From contig CAJLRT010000001.1 in NCBI GenBank assembly GCA_905209135.1, forward strand, positions 1 through 23,009: a stretch of 23,009 nucleotides of DNA, read 5' to 3'. Origin of the DNA: an uncultured Eubacteriales bacterium (lineage in GTDB: Bacteria; Bacillota; Clostridia; Oscillospirales; UMGS1783). Of the stretch, positions 1 through 6,861 are shown piece after piece; positions within the stretch are counted from its first letter, which is position 1, and every line of letters starts with the position of its first letter. The notes under the pieces are model-generated. The model had not been told where the DNA came from. It did not search any database and was given only the letters and a program-made list of their open reading frames with translations. The position numbers and the translations under genes were made by a program.

Positions 1-1443
1 GCTGACAAAGGTGGGCTCGCCCGCGTAGTGCTGGATCTTGTCAAACCGGTCGTGCAGAACGTGTTCGGTCATCAGCCTGTCGTAGTTCGCCTTGAACACG
101 GCCGGATCCTGCTCGTAGTCGTGCACGTCGAAAATATCGGTCTCAACATGGAAGTTGCCGCTCGTGTCGATACAGGGGCGGGTGGGGTCGGCCGCCTTGG
201 TGACGCGGTAGATCAGGCGTATCCCCTCGTCGAACTGCTTTCTGCCTTTCTGATCCCAGGTCTCGTTGTGCGGGCACCAGCCGATGATGGCGGGGTGGTT
301 GAAATCCCGCTCCAGCTCCTCGAGCCATTCAGGGAGCATGCCGTAAATGCAGTCGGCATAGGAGTGGTCGAGCCCCCAGTCGGGGTATTCGCCCCATACG
401 ATATAGCCCTTTTTGTCGCAGTAGTAGAGGAACCGCTCCTCAAATATCTTCTGGTGCAGCCGCGCGCCGTTGAAGCCCATCGCGAGGCTCAGGTCGATGT
501 CCCGCTCCAGGTCCGCGTCCGTCGGCGCGGTGTATATCCCGTCGGGGTAAAAGCCCTGGTCCAGCACCAGGCGCTGGTATACGCTCTTTTCGTTGATGCG
601 GAATTTCATCCCGTCGAGCCGGATGCTGCGCAGGCCGAAATAGCTGCGCACGCTGTCGTCGCCGTAGCGGAGCTCCAGGTCGTAGAGCCTGCCGCAGCCG
701 ACCTCCCACAGGTGCGTTTCCGCCAGGTCCACGGTCAGCGTCGCGATCCCCCCGCGGCTGATCGCCTCCGCCGTACCCACGACCCTGCCCTCATAGCTGG
801 CCGTCGCCCGCAGCACGCCGCAGCCTTTGAGCTTTGCCTGGATGGTGAGCGAGTGGCTGAACACGTCCGGGAAATACTTTGCGCTCTCAATATATGCGGC
901 CCGGGGCGTGAACTCCAGCCATACCGTCTGCCAGATGCCGGTGGTGCGGGTGTAGTCGCAGTCGTGGGACCTGAACAGTTCCGACTGCTTGCCCCGGGGG
1001 ATGAGCCGGTCGCGCTCGTCGTCCGTGACGTAGATGGTAACGACGTTTTCGCCCGCGTGCACAAACCGGCTGATATCGAAGCTGAACGAGACGTACCCGC
1101 CCTTGTGTTCGCCGGCCATTTGGCCGTTTATGTAGAGGGTCGCGCAGTAGTCCGCCGCGCCGACGTGCAGCACGGTCCGGGACTCCGCCTCACGCTGCGT
1201 GAGGGTGAACGCGCGCCTGTACCATACGCCGTACAGAAAATCCTTGTGCTCCACGCCGGAGAGCCTGCTCTGCGGGCAGAACGGCACGGTGATCTTCCCC
1301 GAAAACTCCGCCTGCGTTTCATACAGGCCCCGGGCCTGGCCGCTGCGGCCGTTGTCGATTTCAAAATCCCAGGTCCCGTTGAGATTCGTCCACGCGGCGC
1401 GCTCAAACTGCGGCTTGGGATGCTCTTTTCTGGGTATATCCAT
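1..1443 (-). CDS. Glycoside hydrolase family 2 protein (beta-galactosidase/beta-glucuronidase-like), 3' end outside window
   Basis: Predicted cytoplasmic glycosidase; no signal peptide is visible. The 481 residues present begin MDIPRKEHPKPQFERAAW and run TNLNGTWDF, the usual opening of the GH2 sugar-binding jelly roll (about 1-175). An Ig-like sandwich follows (about 180-270), then the start of the TIM barrel. The segment NHPAIIGWCPHNETW carries the Asn-Glu pair (N393, E394) that is the acid/base site in GH2. The window ends just after GEPTFVS; in relatives the nucleophile Glu follows at about this point, so it probably lies a few residues beyond the edge. The ATG is preceded by AAAAGGAG at 9-nt spacing and by a good promoter. 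The gene is monocistronic at its 5' end. Substrate specificity (galactoside, glucuronide or other) cannot be read from this part. Confidence 0.9.
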   Translation of the reverse strand, partial: MDIPRKEHPKPQFERAAWTNLNGTWDFEIDNGRSGQARGLYETQAEFSGKITVPFCPQSRLSGVEHKDFLYGVWYRRAFTLTQREAESRTVLHVGAADYCATLYINGQMAGEHKGGYVSFSFDISRFVHAGENVVTIYVTDDERDRLIPRGKQSELFRSHDCDYTRTTGIWQTVWLEFTPRAAYIESAKYFPDVFSHSLTIQAKLKGCGVLRATASYEGRVVGTAEAISRGGIATLTVDLAETHLWEVGCGRLYDLELRYGDDSVRSYFGLRSIRLDGMKFRINEKSVYQRLVLDQGFYPDGIYTAPTDADLERDIDLSLAMGFNGARLHQKIFEERFLYYCDKKGYIVWGEYPDWGLDHSYADCIYGMLPEWLEELERDFNHPAIIGWCPHNETWDQKGRKQFDEGIRLIYRVTKAADPTRPCIDTSGNFHVETDIFDVHDYEQDPAVFKANYDRLMTEHVLHDRFDKIQHYAGEPTFVS

Positions 1444-1476
1444 ACAACTTCGCTCCTTTTTTGTTTTCTGTAACAT

Positions 1477-1505
1477 AGTATATCACGGCGCATAGGTGCG
1501 GACAA
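1477..1505 (-). promoter_or_regulatory. Vegetative promoter of the GH2 gene
   Basis: On the minus strand TTGTCC (1500-1505) and TATACT (1477-1482) are separated by exactly 17 nt, about 35 nt upstream of the GH2 start codon. This fits a sigma-A type promoter. No obvious operator repeat overlaps it. Confidence 0.7.
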
Positions 1506-1618
1506 TGGGATTTTCGTATAATAAACGGAGAATTTGTCTTCAATCCGGCGCAGGCGCGCCTGTTTTTCCGTCTGCGCGCGGCCGTTTCTCGGAGTCCCGC
1601 CCCCGTGTGCAGCCGGGG

Positions 1619-1660
1619 CCCCGCATGGTGCGCAGGCGAAATGTGGCCTGCCATGCGGGG
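1619..1660. repeat. Long imperfect hairpin in the gene-free stretch between GH2 and tRNA-Arg
   Basis: CCCCGCATGG (1619-1628) and CCATGCGGGG (1651-1660) are perfect 10-nt inverted repeats. Inside them CAGGC and GCCTG extend the pairing after a small asymmetric loop. Neither side has a T-run, so it is not an ordinary terminator. A shorter palindrome, CAGGCGCGCCTG (1551-1562), followed by TTTTT on the plus strand, lies nearby. No gene is supported between 1506 and 1693. Confidence 0.5.
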
Positions 1661-1693
1661 GACGGAAGCGCGGCGGAATGTGCGCGGCTTCTG

Positions 1694-1729
1694 AAAAAAG
1701 CCGGAGCAAGCGGTATGGCTTGCTCCGGC
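1694..1729 (-). terminator. Intrinsic terminator of tRNA-Arg
   Basis: On the minus strand an 11-12 bp stem (arms 1719-1729 and 1700-1710) is followed by six T (1694-1699), starting 3 nt after the tRNA CCA end. A rho-independent terminator is expected exactly here for a single tRNA transcript. Confidence 0.85.
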
Positions 1730-1732
1730 GAG

Positions 1733-1807
1733 TGGCACCCTCGACAGGAATCGAACCTGTAATTCAGACTTAGGAGGTCCGTGTTATATCCATTTAACTA
1801 CGAGGGC
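1733..1807 (-). tRNA. tRNA-Arg (anticodon CCU)
   Basis: Seventy-five nt fold as a cloverleaf. The acceptor arm is GCCCTCG/CGAGGGT with a G-U closing pair, and the anticodon arm is CGGAC-CTCCTAA-GTCTG. The T arm is ACAGG-TTCGATT-CCTGT, the discriminator is G and the CCA end is encoded. Loop positions 34-36 read CCT, which decodes AGG, a rare Arg codon in GC-rich genomes. It has its own promoter and terminator, so it appears to be a stand-alone transcription unit. Confidence 0.96.
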
Positions 1808-1856
1808 GTATCCGGTTTTCCTCACAGCGCCGCCTGCGCGCCGCCGTATGGAATAT

Positions 1857-1885
1857 AGTGTATATGATTTGCCGGTGGTTGTCAA
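1857..1885 (-). promoter_or_regulatory. Promoter of tRNA-Arg(CCU)
   Basis: On the minus strand a perfect TTGACA (1880-1885) is followed after 17 nt by TACACT (1857-1862), about 50 nt upstream of the tRNA 5' end. The spacing leaves room for a short 5' leader removed by RNase P. Confidence 0.75.
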
Positions 1886-1939
1886 GATACCCGCCGTTAA
1901 AAAAGCCTGCGCACTCCTCTTTCCGCACAAAAACGCAGC

Positions 1940-1968
1940 TTGCTTTTTCCCTTTGAAAATGCTATGAT
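1940..1968 (+). promoter_or_regulatory. Promoter of the glycyl radical enzyme unit
   Basis: TTGCTT (1940-1945) and TATGAT (1963-1968) are separated by 17 nt. The predicted start site is about 38 nt before the ATG at 2013. The promoter is divergent from the tRNA-Arg promoter; the two -35 boxes are about 55 nt apart. Confidence 0.65.
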
Positions 1969-2012
1969 AGCCTTAATCTGTAAAACCGATTTTTTATTTG
2001 GGAGGTTTGGCA

Positions 2013-3998
2013 ATGCAGTCTCTTGCCGAGCGTTTTTACGAAATAGGGGAGCCGTATGCAGGCGGCCTGTTTGAACAGCCCGGACGCGGCCCGTTTTACC
2101 GCTATGCCCGCGCGCAGCGCATGTTCTGGGAGCGCCAGCAGATGCCGGAGTACCTGGGCGGAAAGCTCTATCCTGCGGGACGGAAATACCCGAACCCGCC
2201 CGCCGTTGTGCCGGATTTCTCTTACACCGTCTCGGTGGAGATCGACTGGGCGCGGCTGGACGCCAAGGACGCGGCCTGCTGCCGCGCCATGCGGGAGGAA
2301 TGGGAGCGCCTGCCGATGCCGAAGCCCCCGCACGTCGTGGGCGGCGCGGGCTATGTGCACTCCATTCCCAACTATGGCCGTGTGCTCCAGGAGGGACTGG
2401 ACCGCTATGCCGAGCGGGTAAGCGCCCTGCCGGAGGGGGATTTCAGGGACGGGCTTCTGGAAATTCTCGCCGGCATACGCGCATATCACGCCCGTTCGCT
2501 TGCGCTGCTGGAGGCGCAGAACGCGGACGCGCAGCTAATAGAGGCGCTGCGCCGCGTGCCGTTTCAGCCTGCGCGCAGCCTGTATGAAGCGGTTGTGTGC
2601 TGGAACTTCATCTATTTCATCGACGGCTGCGACAATCCCGGCCGGCTCGACGCGGACCTGATCGGGTATTACCGCGGCGAGGATATCACGCCGCTGCTTC
2701 GCGAATACTTTGAAATCGTGGACCGGAACGACGGCTGGTCGAGCGCGGTCGGGCCGGACTGCAACCCGCTCACCCTGCAGGTCCTGCGCGCCGTCAGGGG
2801 CCTGCGCCGGCCGAGCGTCGAGCTGCGCGTCACGCCCGATACGCCGGACGAGGTCTGGCAGGCCGCGGCCGACGCGCTCGAGACGAGCTGCGGTTCGCCG
2901 GCGCTCTACTGCGAACAGCGCTACCAGCAGGAGCTGGCTCGCCGCTTCCCGGACATTCCGGAGGCCGACCGCCTGCGATTTAACGGCGGCGGCTGTACGG
3001 AGACGATGCTCGCGGGGCTGTCCAACGTCGGCTCGCTCGACGCGGGCATCAATATGCCCCTCGTTTTTTCCGGCTGGATGCGCGAGAGCCTTGCCGACTG
3101 CGCGGATTTTGACGCGTTCTACAACGGGCTTATGGCGCGCACGGCGGCCGTGGTGGCGCAGACGCTGGACCAGATCAACGACTTCCGCCGCACCCGCGCC
3201 GAGGTGCGGCCGCAGCCGGTGCGCACGCTGCTGATCGACGACTGTATCGACCGCGGGCTCGACTTCAACGCGGGCGGCGCGCGCTACAACTGGAGCATTA
3301 TCAATTTCGCCGGCCTTGTGAACGTGATCGACTCCCTGCTCGCCGTGCGCGAGCTGGTATATGGGAAGAAGCTATACAGCCCGCAGGCGTTTATCGCGGC
3401 GGTGGACGCGCACGACCCCGCCTATCTGGCCCGCCTGCGCGACATGCCCGTCTACGGCGTGGACGACGACGCGGCGGACGCGCTCGCGGCCGATTTTGTG
3501 CGCCGCGCCTTTGCGTCGCTGGACCAGCGCACGCCATACCTGGGCGGCGCGTTTCTGCCCGCCTCCATCCAGTTCACCACCTATGTGGACGCGGGCCGGG
3601 CCGTCCCCGCCACGCCCGACGGCCGCGCGGCCGGAGAGCCGCTTGCCGATTCGCTCGGCGCCGTGCAGGGCCGGGACACGGCCGGCCCCACAGCCCTGCT
3701 GCGCAGCGTGGCAAAGCTGCCGCTCCAGTCGGCGCTGGGCACGCCCGTGTTGAACCTCCGGCTACAGAAGCAGTTTCTGCGCGCCGCCCTGCGCCCGCTG
3801 GTGCTCGGCTTTTTTGAGGAGGGCGGCATGCAGGTGCAGATCAGCTGCCTGTCCCGCGAAGAGATTCTCGACGCGATGGCGCACCCCGAAAAGCACGAGA
3901 ACCTCATCGTGCGCACCGGCGGCTATTCGGAATACTTCAACCGTCTCACGCCCGAACTGAAGCAGACCGTGCTCAAGCGCACGGAGTTCGGCGCGTAA
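2013..3998 (+). CDS. Glycyl radical enzyme of the pyruvate formate-lyase superfamily, substrate unknown
   Basis: A 661-residue member of the PFL/glycyl radical superfamily. The C-terminus carries the radical-glycine motif VRTGGYSEYF with the reactive Gly at residue 637, 24 residues from the end. The mid-protein finger loop reads GGGCTE with the thiyl Cys at 328 and Glu at 330. A GCxE loop is typical of the eliminase and decarboxylase branches (glycerol and propanediol dehydratases, CutC, HypD, HPAD); PFL itself has a Cys-Cys pair. Many characterised members are around 750-850 residues, so this is a short form. The start is the ATG at 2013, 7 nt after GGGAGG; the upstream in-frame TTG overlaps that site. 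A nucleoside hydrolase follows after 28 nt. No radical-SAM activase lies within the window, so activation must come from elsewhere. The actual reaction cannot be assigned. Confidence 0.9.
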   Translation: MQSLAERFYEIGEPYAGGLFEQPGRGPFYRYARAQRMFWERQQMPEYLGGKLYPAGRKYPNPPAVVPDFSYTVSVEIDWARLDAKDAACCRAMREEWERLPMPKPPHVVGGAGYVHSIPNYGRVLQEGLDRYAERVSALPEGDFRDGLLEILAGIRAYHARSLALLEAQNADAQLIEALRRVPFQPARSLYEAVVCWNFIYFIDGCDNPGRLDADLIGYYRGEDITPLLREYFEIVDRNDGWSSAVGPDCNPLTLQVLRAVRGLRRPSVELRVTPDTPDEVWQAAADALETSCGSPALYCEQRYQQELARRFPDIPEADRLRFNGGGCTETMLAGLSNVGSLDAGINMPLVFSGWMRESLADCADFDAFYNGLMARTAAVVAQTLDQINDFRRTRAEVRPQPVRTLLIDDCIDRGLDFNAGGARYNWSIINFAGLVNVIDSLLAVRELVYGKKLYSPQAFIAAVDAHDPAYLARLRDMPVYGVDDDAADALAADFVRRAFASLDQRTPYLGGAFLPASIQFTTYVDAGRAVPATPDGRAAGEPLADSLGAVQGRDTAGPTALLRSVAKLPLQSALGTPVLNLRLQKQFLRAALRPLVLGFFEEGGMQVQISCLSREEILDAMAHPEKHENLIVRTGGYSEYFNRLTPELKQTVLKRTEFGA

Positions 3999-4026
3999 AC
4001 GCAGCTTTGGCAGAGGAGGAAGCGCT

Positions 4027-4926
4027 ATGTGGACCGACCGTCCCCTCATCATAGACACAGACCCCGGCACCGACGACGCAGTGGCCCTGCTGGTCGCCGC
4101 GGCGGAGGGGCTGGACGTGCGCCTGGTCGTCTCCACCTACGGAAACGTCCCGCATGCATATACAAAGAAAAACGCGGTCGACCTCACCGGTCTGCTCTTT
4201 CCCGGCGTGCCCGTGCTCTACGGGGCGGACGGGCCGCTTTCGGGAAGCGGGCACACCGCGGAATACGTGCACGGGGAAAACGGCGTGGGCGGCGTGCGCC
4301 TGCGCGCCTTCGTGCCCGCGGACATTGCGCAGGGCGGGACCGACGCGCTGTACGAAACCGTCCGGCAACTGGGCCGGCCCGACTATATCGCCCTCGGCCC
4401 GCTGACCAATCTCGCCCGCCTGCTCGCAAAATACCCGCAGGCGCAGCTCGGCCGGGTGGTTGTGATGGGCGGCGGGCTGCACGAGTCGAATATGGACAGC
4501 GGCGCGGAGTTTAATTTCGCCTGCGACCCGCAGGCCGTGCGCGCCGTGCTGGAGAGCGGGCTTTCGCCGCAGCTCGTCCCGCTTGACGCAACGCACCAGG
4601 TCCAGCTCACGCAGCGGGAGATCGCCTCCGTTGCGGACCTCAGCGCGCCGCCGGACACGCCGCGCGGCCAGTTCGCCGCCATCCTGCGCTATAACTACGA
4701 CATGAGCCTGCGCCTTGGCGACAGCGGCGCGATCGTGCACGATGCGACCGCGGTGCTGGCCTACCGCTACCCGGAGCGGTTTAAAACGCAATCCCTGCGC
4801 CTCGAGCCGGACGGCCTGGGCCGGCTGACCGCCCTTCCCGGCGCGCCGAACGCCGCGTTTACCGCGGGCGTGGACCGCGCGTTTGTTCTGGAGCGCCTGC
4901 GCGCCGCCTACGCCCGGCTGGACTGA
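4027..4926 (+). CDS. Inosine-uridine preferring nucleoside hydrolase family protein
   Basis: A 299-residue cytoplasmic enzyme expected to hydrolyse the N-glycosidic bond of nucleosides to free base and ribose. The N-terminal Ca2+-binding signature IIDTDPGTDDAVAL starts at residue 8. VVMGGG and AEFNFACDPQA sit mid-protein, and the C-terminal SGAIVHDATAVLAY carries the conserved His-Asp. Length is typical for the family. AGGAGGA ends 6 nt before the ATG. It follows the glycyl radical enzyme by 28 nt with no terminator or promoter between, so the two are probably co-transcribed. Base specificity (purine, pyrimidine or modified nucleoside) is not readable. No transporter or base-salvage gene accompanies it. 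Confidence 0.93.
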   Translation: MWTDRPLIIDTDPGTDDAVALLVAAAEGLDVRLVVSTYGNVPHAYTKKNAVDLTGLLFPGVPVLYGADGPLSGSGHTAEYVHGENGVGGVRLRAFVPADIAQGGTDALYETVRQLGRPDYIALGPLTNLARLLAKYPQAQLGRVVVMGGGLHESNMDSGAEFNFACDPQAVRAVLESGLSPQLVPLDATHQVQLTQREIASVADLSAPPDTPRGQFAAILRYNYDMSLRLGDSGAIVHDATAVLAYRYPERFKTQSLRLEPDGLGRLTALPGAPNAAFTAGVDRAFVLERLRAAYARLD

Positions 4927-5144
4927 CCGCCGCGGCCGCCCGTCGCTTTTTCTGCCGCGCGGCGCCCGCCTTATCCGCCGCCGCGCCCATTCCCGCACGC
5001 CCGTGCCGGCTCCGCGCCGCTTTCCGGCCAACCGCGCCCTGCGTTTGCGGACGCTTTTATGCGTCGTCCCCGCCGCAGGACCGTGACCGGCTTCCGCCGC
5101 CGCGGCCGCCGTATGTTCCCCGATCAAATTCACGTATAAAAGGC
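4927..5144. other. Gene-free GC-rich spacer
   Basis: No supported gene, RNA or clear terminator was found. The stretch is very GC-rich and low in complexity. A 14-nt string, CCGCCGCGGCCGCC, occurs near both ends (about 4927 and 5098). How the upstream two-gene transcript ends is not evident. Confidence 0.5.
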
Positions 5145-5173
5145 TTGCAAAAGTGAAAAACTTATACTATAAT
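5145..5173 (+). promoter_or_regulatory. Promoter of the serS T-box leader
   Basis: TTGCAA (5145-5150) and a perfect TATAAT (5168-5173) are spaced by 17 nt in a locally AT-rich segment. Transcription would start near 5180, at the base of T-box stem I. Confidence 0.8.
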
Positions 5174-5179
5174 ATTTTT

Positions 5180-5403
5180 TAACACGACTGAGAAAAGAAA
5201 ATGCCGTTGCGTTGTCTCAAGAGAGCCGGGGGCTGGTGCGACCCGGCGGCGGCGGCGGCTGTTTCCGCTTTTCGAGTGGCCGGCGAAAGCCGGAGGGGAG
5301 GCGCCCCGTACCGCGCCGCAGAGCGACCGGCCGCACACAGCGCCGGTAATTTGGGTGGCAACGCGGAATCTTCCGTCCCATGGGGATGGAGGATTCTTTT
5401 TTT
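5180..5403 (+). promoter_or_regulatory. T-box riboswitch, Ser (UCC specifier)
   Basis: The leader has the order of a T-box. Stem I starts around 5186 (GAAAAG pairs with CTTTTC near 5267-5272). An apical AGAGAGCC...GGCTGGTG block follows, and then the presumed specifier TCC at 5264-5266 (a Ser codon) followed by a purine. The T-box sequence GGGTGGCAACGCGG lies at 5353-5366. Its UGGC (5356-5359) is complementary to the GCCA end of a tRNA with G at the discriminator position, as in tRNA-Ser. A terminator overlaps the end of the T-box. Uncharged tRNA-Ser would stabilise the antiterminator and switch on serS. The internal AAC in place of the common ACC is a known kind of variation. Confidence 0.88.
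5366..5403 (+). terminator. T-box-controlled intrinsic terminator
   Basis: Arms 5366-5379 and 5383-5396 can form about 14 pairs, two of them G-U, closed by a three-base loop, followed by seven T (5397-5403). The 5' arm begins inside the T-box GCGG, so terminator and antiterminator are mutually exclusive. The T-run ends 17 nt before the serS ATG. Confidence 0.88.
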
Positions 5404-5420
5404 ATGAAAGGAAGATTGGT

Positions 5421-6698
5421 ATGCTGGACATCAAACTGCTGCGAAACGACCCCGAACTGGTAAAGGATAATATCCGCAAAAAGTTTCAGGACGACAAGCT
5501 CGTCCTCGTCGACGAGGTGCTGGACTTCGACAGGCAGTTCCGCGACGCCAAGGCCCGCGGCGACTATCTGCGCAGCCAGCGTAATTCGATCAGCAAGAGC
5601 ATCGGCGGCCTGATGGCGAAAGGCCAGCGGGACGAGGCCGAGCGCGCCAAGGCCGAAGTGGGCGAGATCGCCGCGGAGCTGGCCGCGCTTGAAACGCTTG
5701 AAGCGGAGCTTGCGGAAAAGATCCGCGAGCGGATGCTCGTCATCCCCAACATTATCGACAAGTCCGTGCCCATCGGCCGGGACGACAGCGAGAACGTCGA
5801 AGTGGAGCGCTTCGGCGAACCGGCCGTGCCCGACTTTGAAGTCCCCTATCACGTGGATATCATGGAGCGCCTGAGCGGGATAGACCTGGACAGCGCGCGC
5901 AAGACCAGCGGCAACGGCTTTTACTATCTGAAAGGCGATATTGCGCGGCTGCACTCCGCAGTTCTCTCCTATGCCCGCGATTTCATGATCGGCCGCGGCT
6001 TCACCTATTTCATCCCGCCCTTCATGATCCGCAGCGAAGTCGTCACCGGCGTGATGAGCTTTGCCGAGATGGAGAACATGATGTATAAAATCGAGGGCGA
6101 GGACCTGTACCTGATCGGCACGAGCGAGCACTCCATGATCGGCCGGTTTATCGATACCATGCTCGACAAAAAGGATCTGCCGCAGGCGCTGACGAGCTAT
6201 TCCCCCTGTTTCCGCAAGGAGGTGGGCGCGCACGGTATTGAAGAGCGGGGCGTCTACCGCATCCACCAGTTTGAAAAGCAGGAGATGGTCGTCGTCTGCG
6301 AACCGGAGGAGAGCATGGCGTGGTTCGATAAAATGTGGCAGAACACGGTCGACTTTTTCCGCACGCTCGATATCCCGGTCCGCACGCTGGAGTGCTGTTC
6401 GGGCGACCTTGCCGACCTGAAGGTCAAGAGCGTCGACGTCGAGGCGTGGTCGCCCCGCCAGCAGAAGTACTTTGAGGTGGGGAGCTGTTCCAATCTGGGC
6501 GACGCGCAGAGCCGCAGGCTCGGCATCCGGGTGCGCGGCGAAAGCGGGAACTACTTCCCGCACACGCTCAACAACACGGTGGTCGCGCCGCCGCGCATGC
6601 TGATCGCGTTTCTGGAAAACAATCTGCAGGCCGACGGCACAGTCGCGGTTCCCGAGGCGCTGCGCCCCTATATGGGCGGCCAGGCCAGCATCGGCTGA
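5421..6698 (+). CDS. serS: Seryl-tRNA synthetase (class II)
   Basis: A 425-residue enzyme that charges tRNA-Ser with serine. The N-terminal coiled-coil tRNA-binding arm spans roughly residues 25-105. Motif 2 lies in CFRKEVGAHGIEERGVYRIHQFEKQE and motif 3 around HTLNNTVVAPPRMLIAFLENN; PEALRPYMGG closes the protein. GAHG in motif 2 and NNT(x)xAPPR in motif 3 differ from the common bacterial forms (GSAGRDTRG and GSGLAVGRT). They resemble the archaeal-like SerRS branch that is also found in many Clostridia. The ATG at 5421 follows AAAGGAAG at suitable spacing; the upstream in-frame ATG overlaps the terminator side. Expression is under the T-box. Whether a second, canonical serS exists elsewhere cannot be seen. 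Confidence 0.97.
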   Translation: MLDIKLLRNDPELVKDNIRKKFQDDKLVLVDEVLDFDRQFRDAKARGDYLRSQRNSISKSIGGLMAKGQRDEAERAKAEVGEIAAELAALETLEAELAEKIRERMLVIPNIIDKSVPIGRDDSENVEVERFGEPAVPDFEVPYHVDIMERLSGIDLDSARKTSGNGFYYLKGDIARLHSAVLSYARDFMIGRGFTYFIPPFMIRSEVVTGVMSFAEMENMMYKIEGEDLYLIGTSEHSMIGRFIDTMLDKKDLPQALTSYSPCFRKEVGAHGIEERGVYRIHQFEKQEMVVVCEPEESMAWFDKMWQNTVDFFRTLDIPVRTLECCSGDLADLKVKSVDVEAWSPRQQKYFEVGSCSNLGDAQSRRLGIRVRGESGNYFPHTLNNTVVAPPRMLIAFLENNLQADGTVAVPEALRPYMGGQASIG

Positions 6699-6713
6699 AG
6701 CCCGTGCGGCGGC

Positions 6714-6731
6714 CCGCAGCCGCGGCTGCGG
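6714..6731. repeat. Perfect 18-nt GC palindrome after serS
   Basis: CCGCAGCCGCGGCTGCGG is fully self-complementary and starts 15 nt after the serS stop. There is no T-run behind it. It may stabilise the mRNA 3' end or act as a weak terminator. Nothing else is seen before the next promoter. Confidence 0.45.
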
Positions 6732-6772
6732 CAAAAGCTTGTCTGGTATTTGGAAAGCCGCAGGGCAAATCG

Positions 6773-6801
6773 TTGATTTTCCATGTGCGCTATGCTATAA
6801 T
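6773..6801 (+). promoter_or_regulatory. Promoter of the CPBP-tadA-nadBC unit
   Basis: TTGATT (6773-6778) and a perfect TATAAT (6796-6801) are separated by 17 nt. Transcription would begin about 6808, leaving a leader of roughly 55 nt before the ATG at 6862. No T-box or other riboswitch is visible in that short leader. Confidence 0.78.
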
Positions 6802-6861
6802 TTATGACTATATTCCGGGTTTTTCAGAGAGGTACGGGTAGAAATAAGGAGGATTGCCGGC

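Noticed and set aside
1733..1807. tRNA-Arg gene as a phage or island attachment site
   Set aside because: No integrase, no partial repeat of the tRNA 3' end and no composition change next to it. The GH2 and glycyl radical genes look like the rest of the window.
4927..5111. The 14-nt string CCGCCGCGGCCGCC present twice as a possible direct repeat or insertion footprint
   Set aside because: It is low-complexity GC sequence of the kind common across this window, with no element between the copies.
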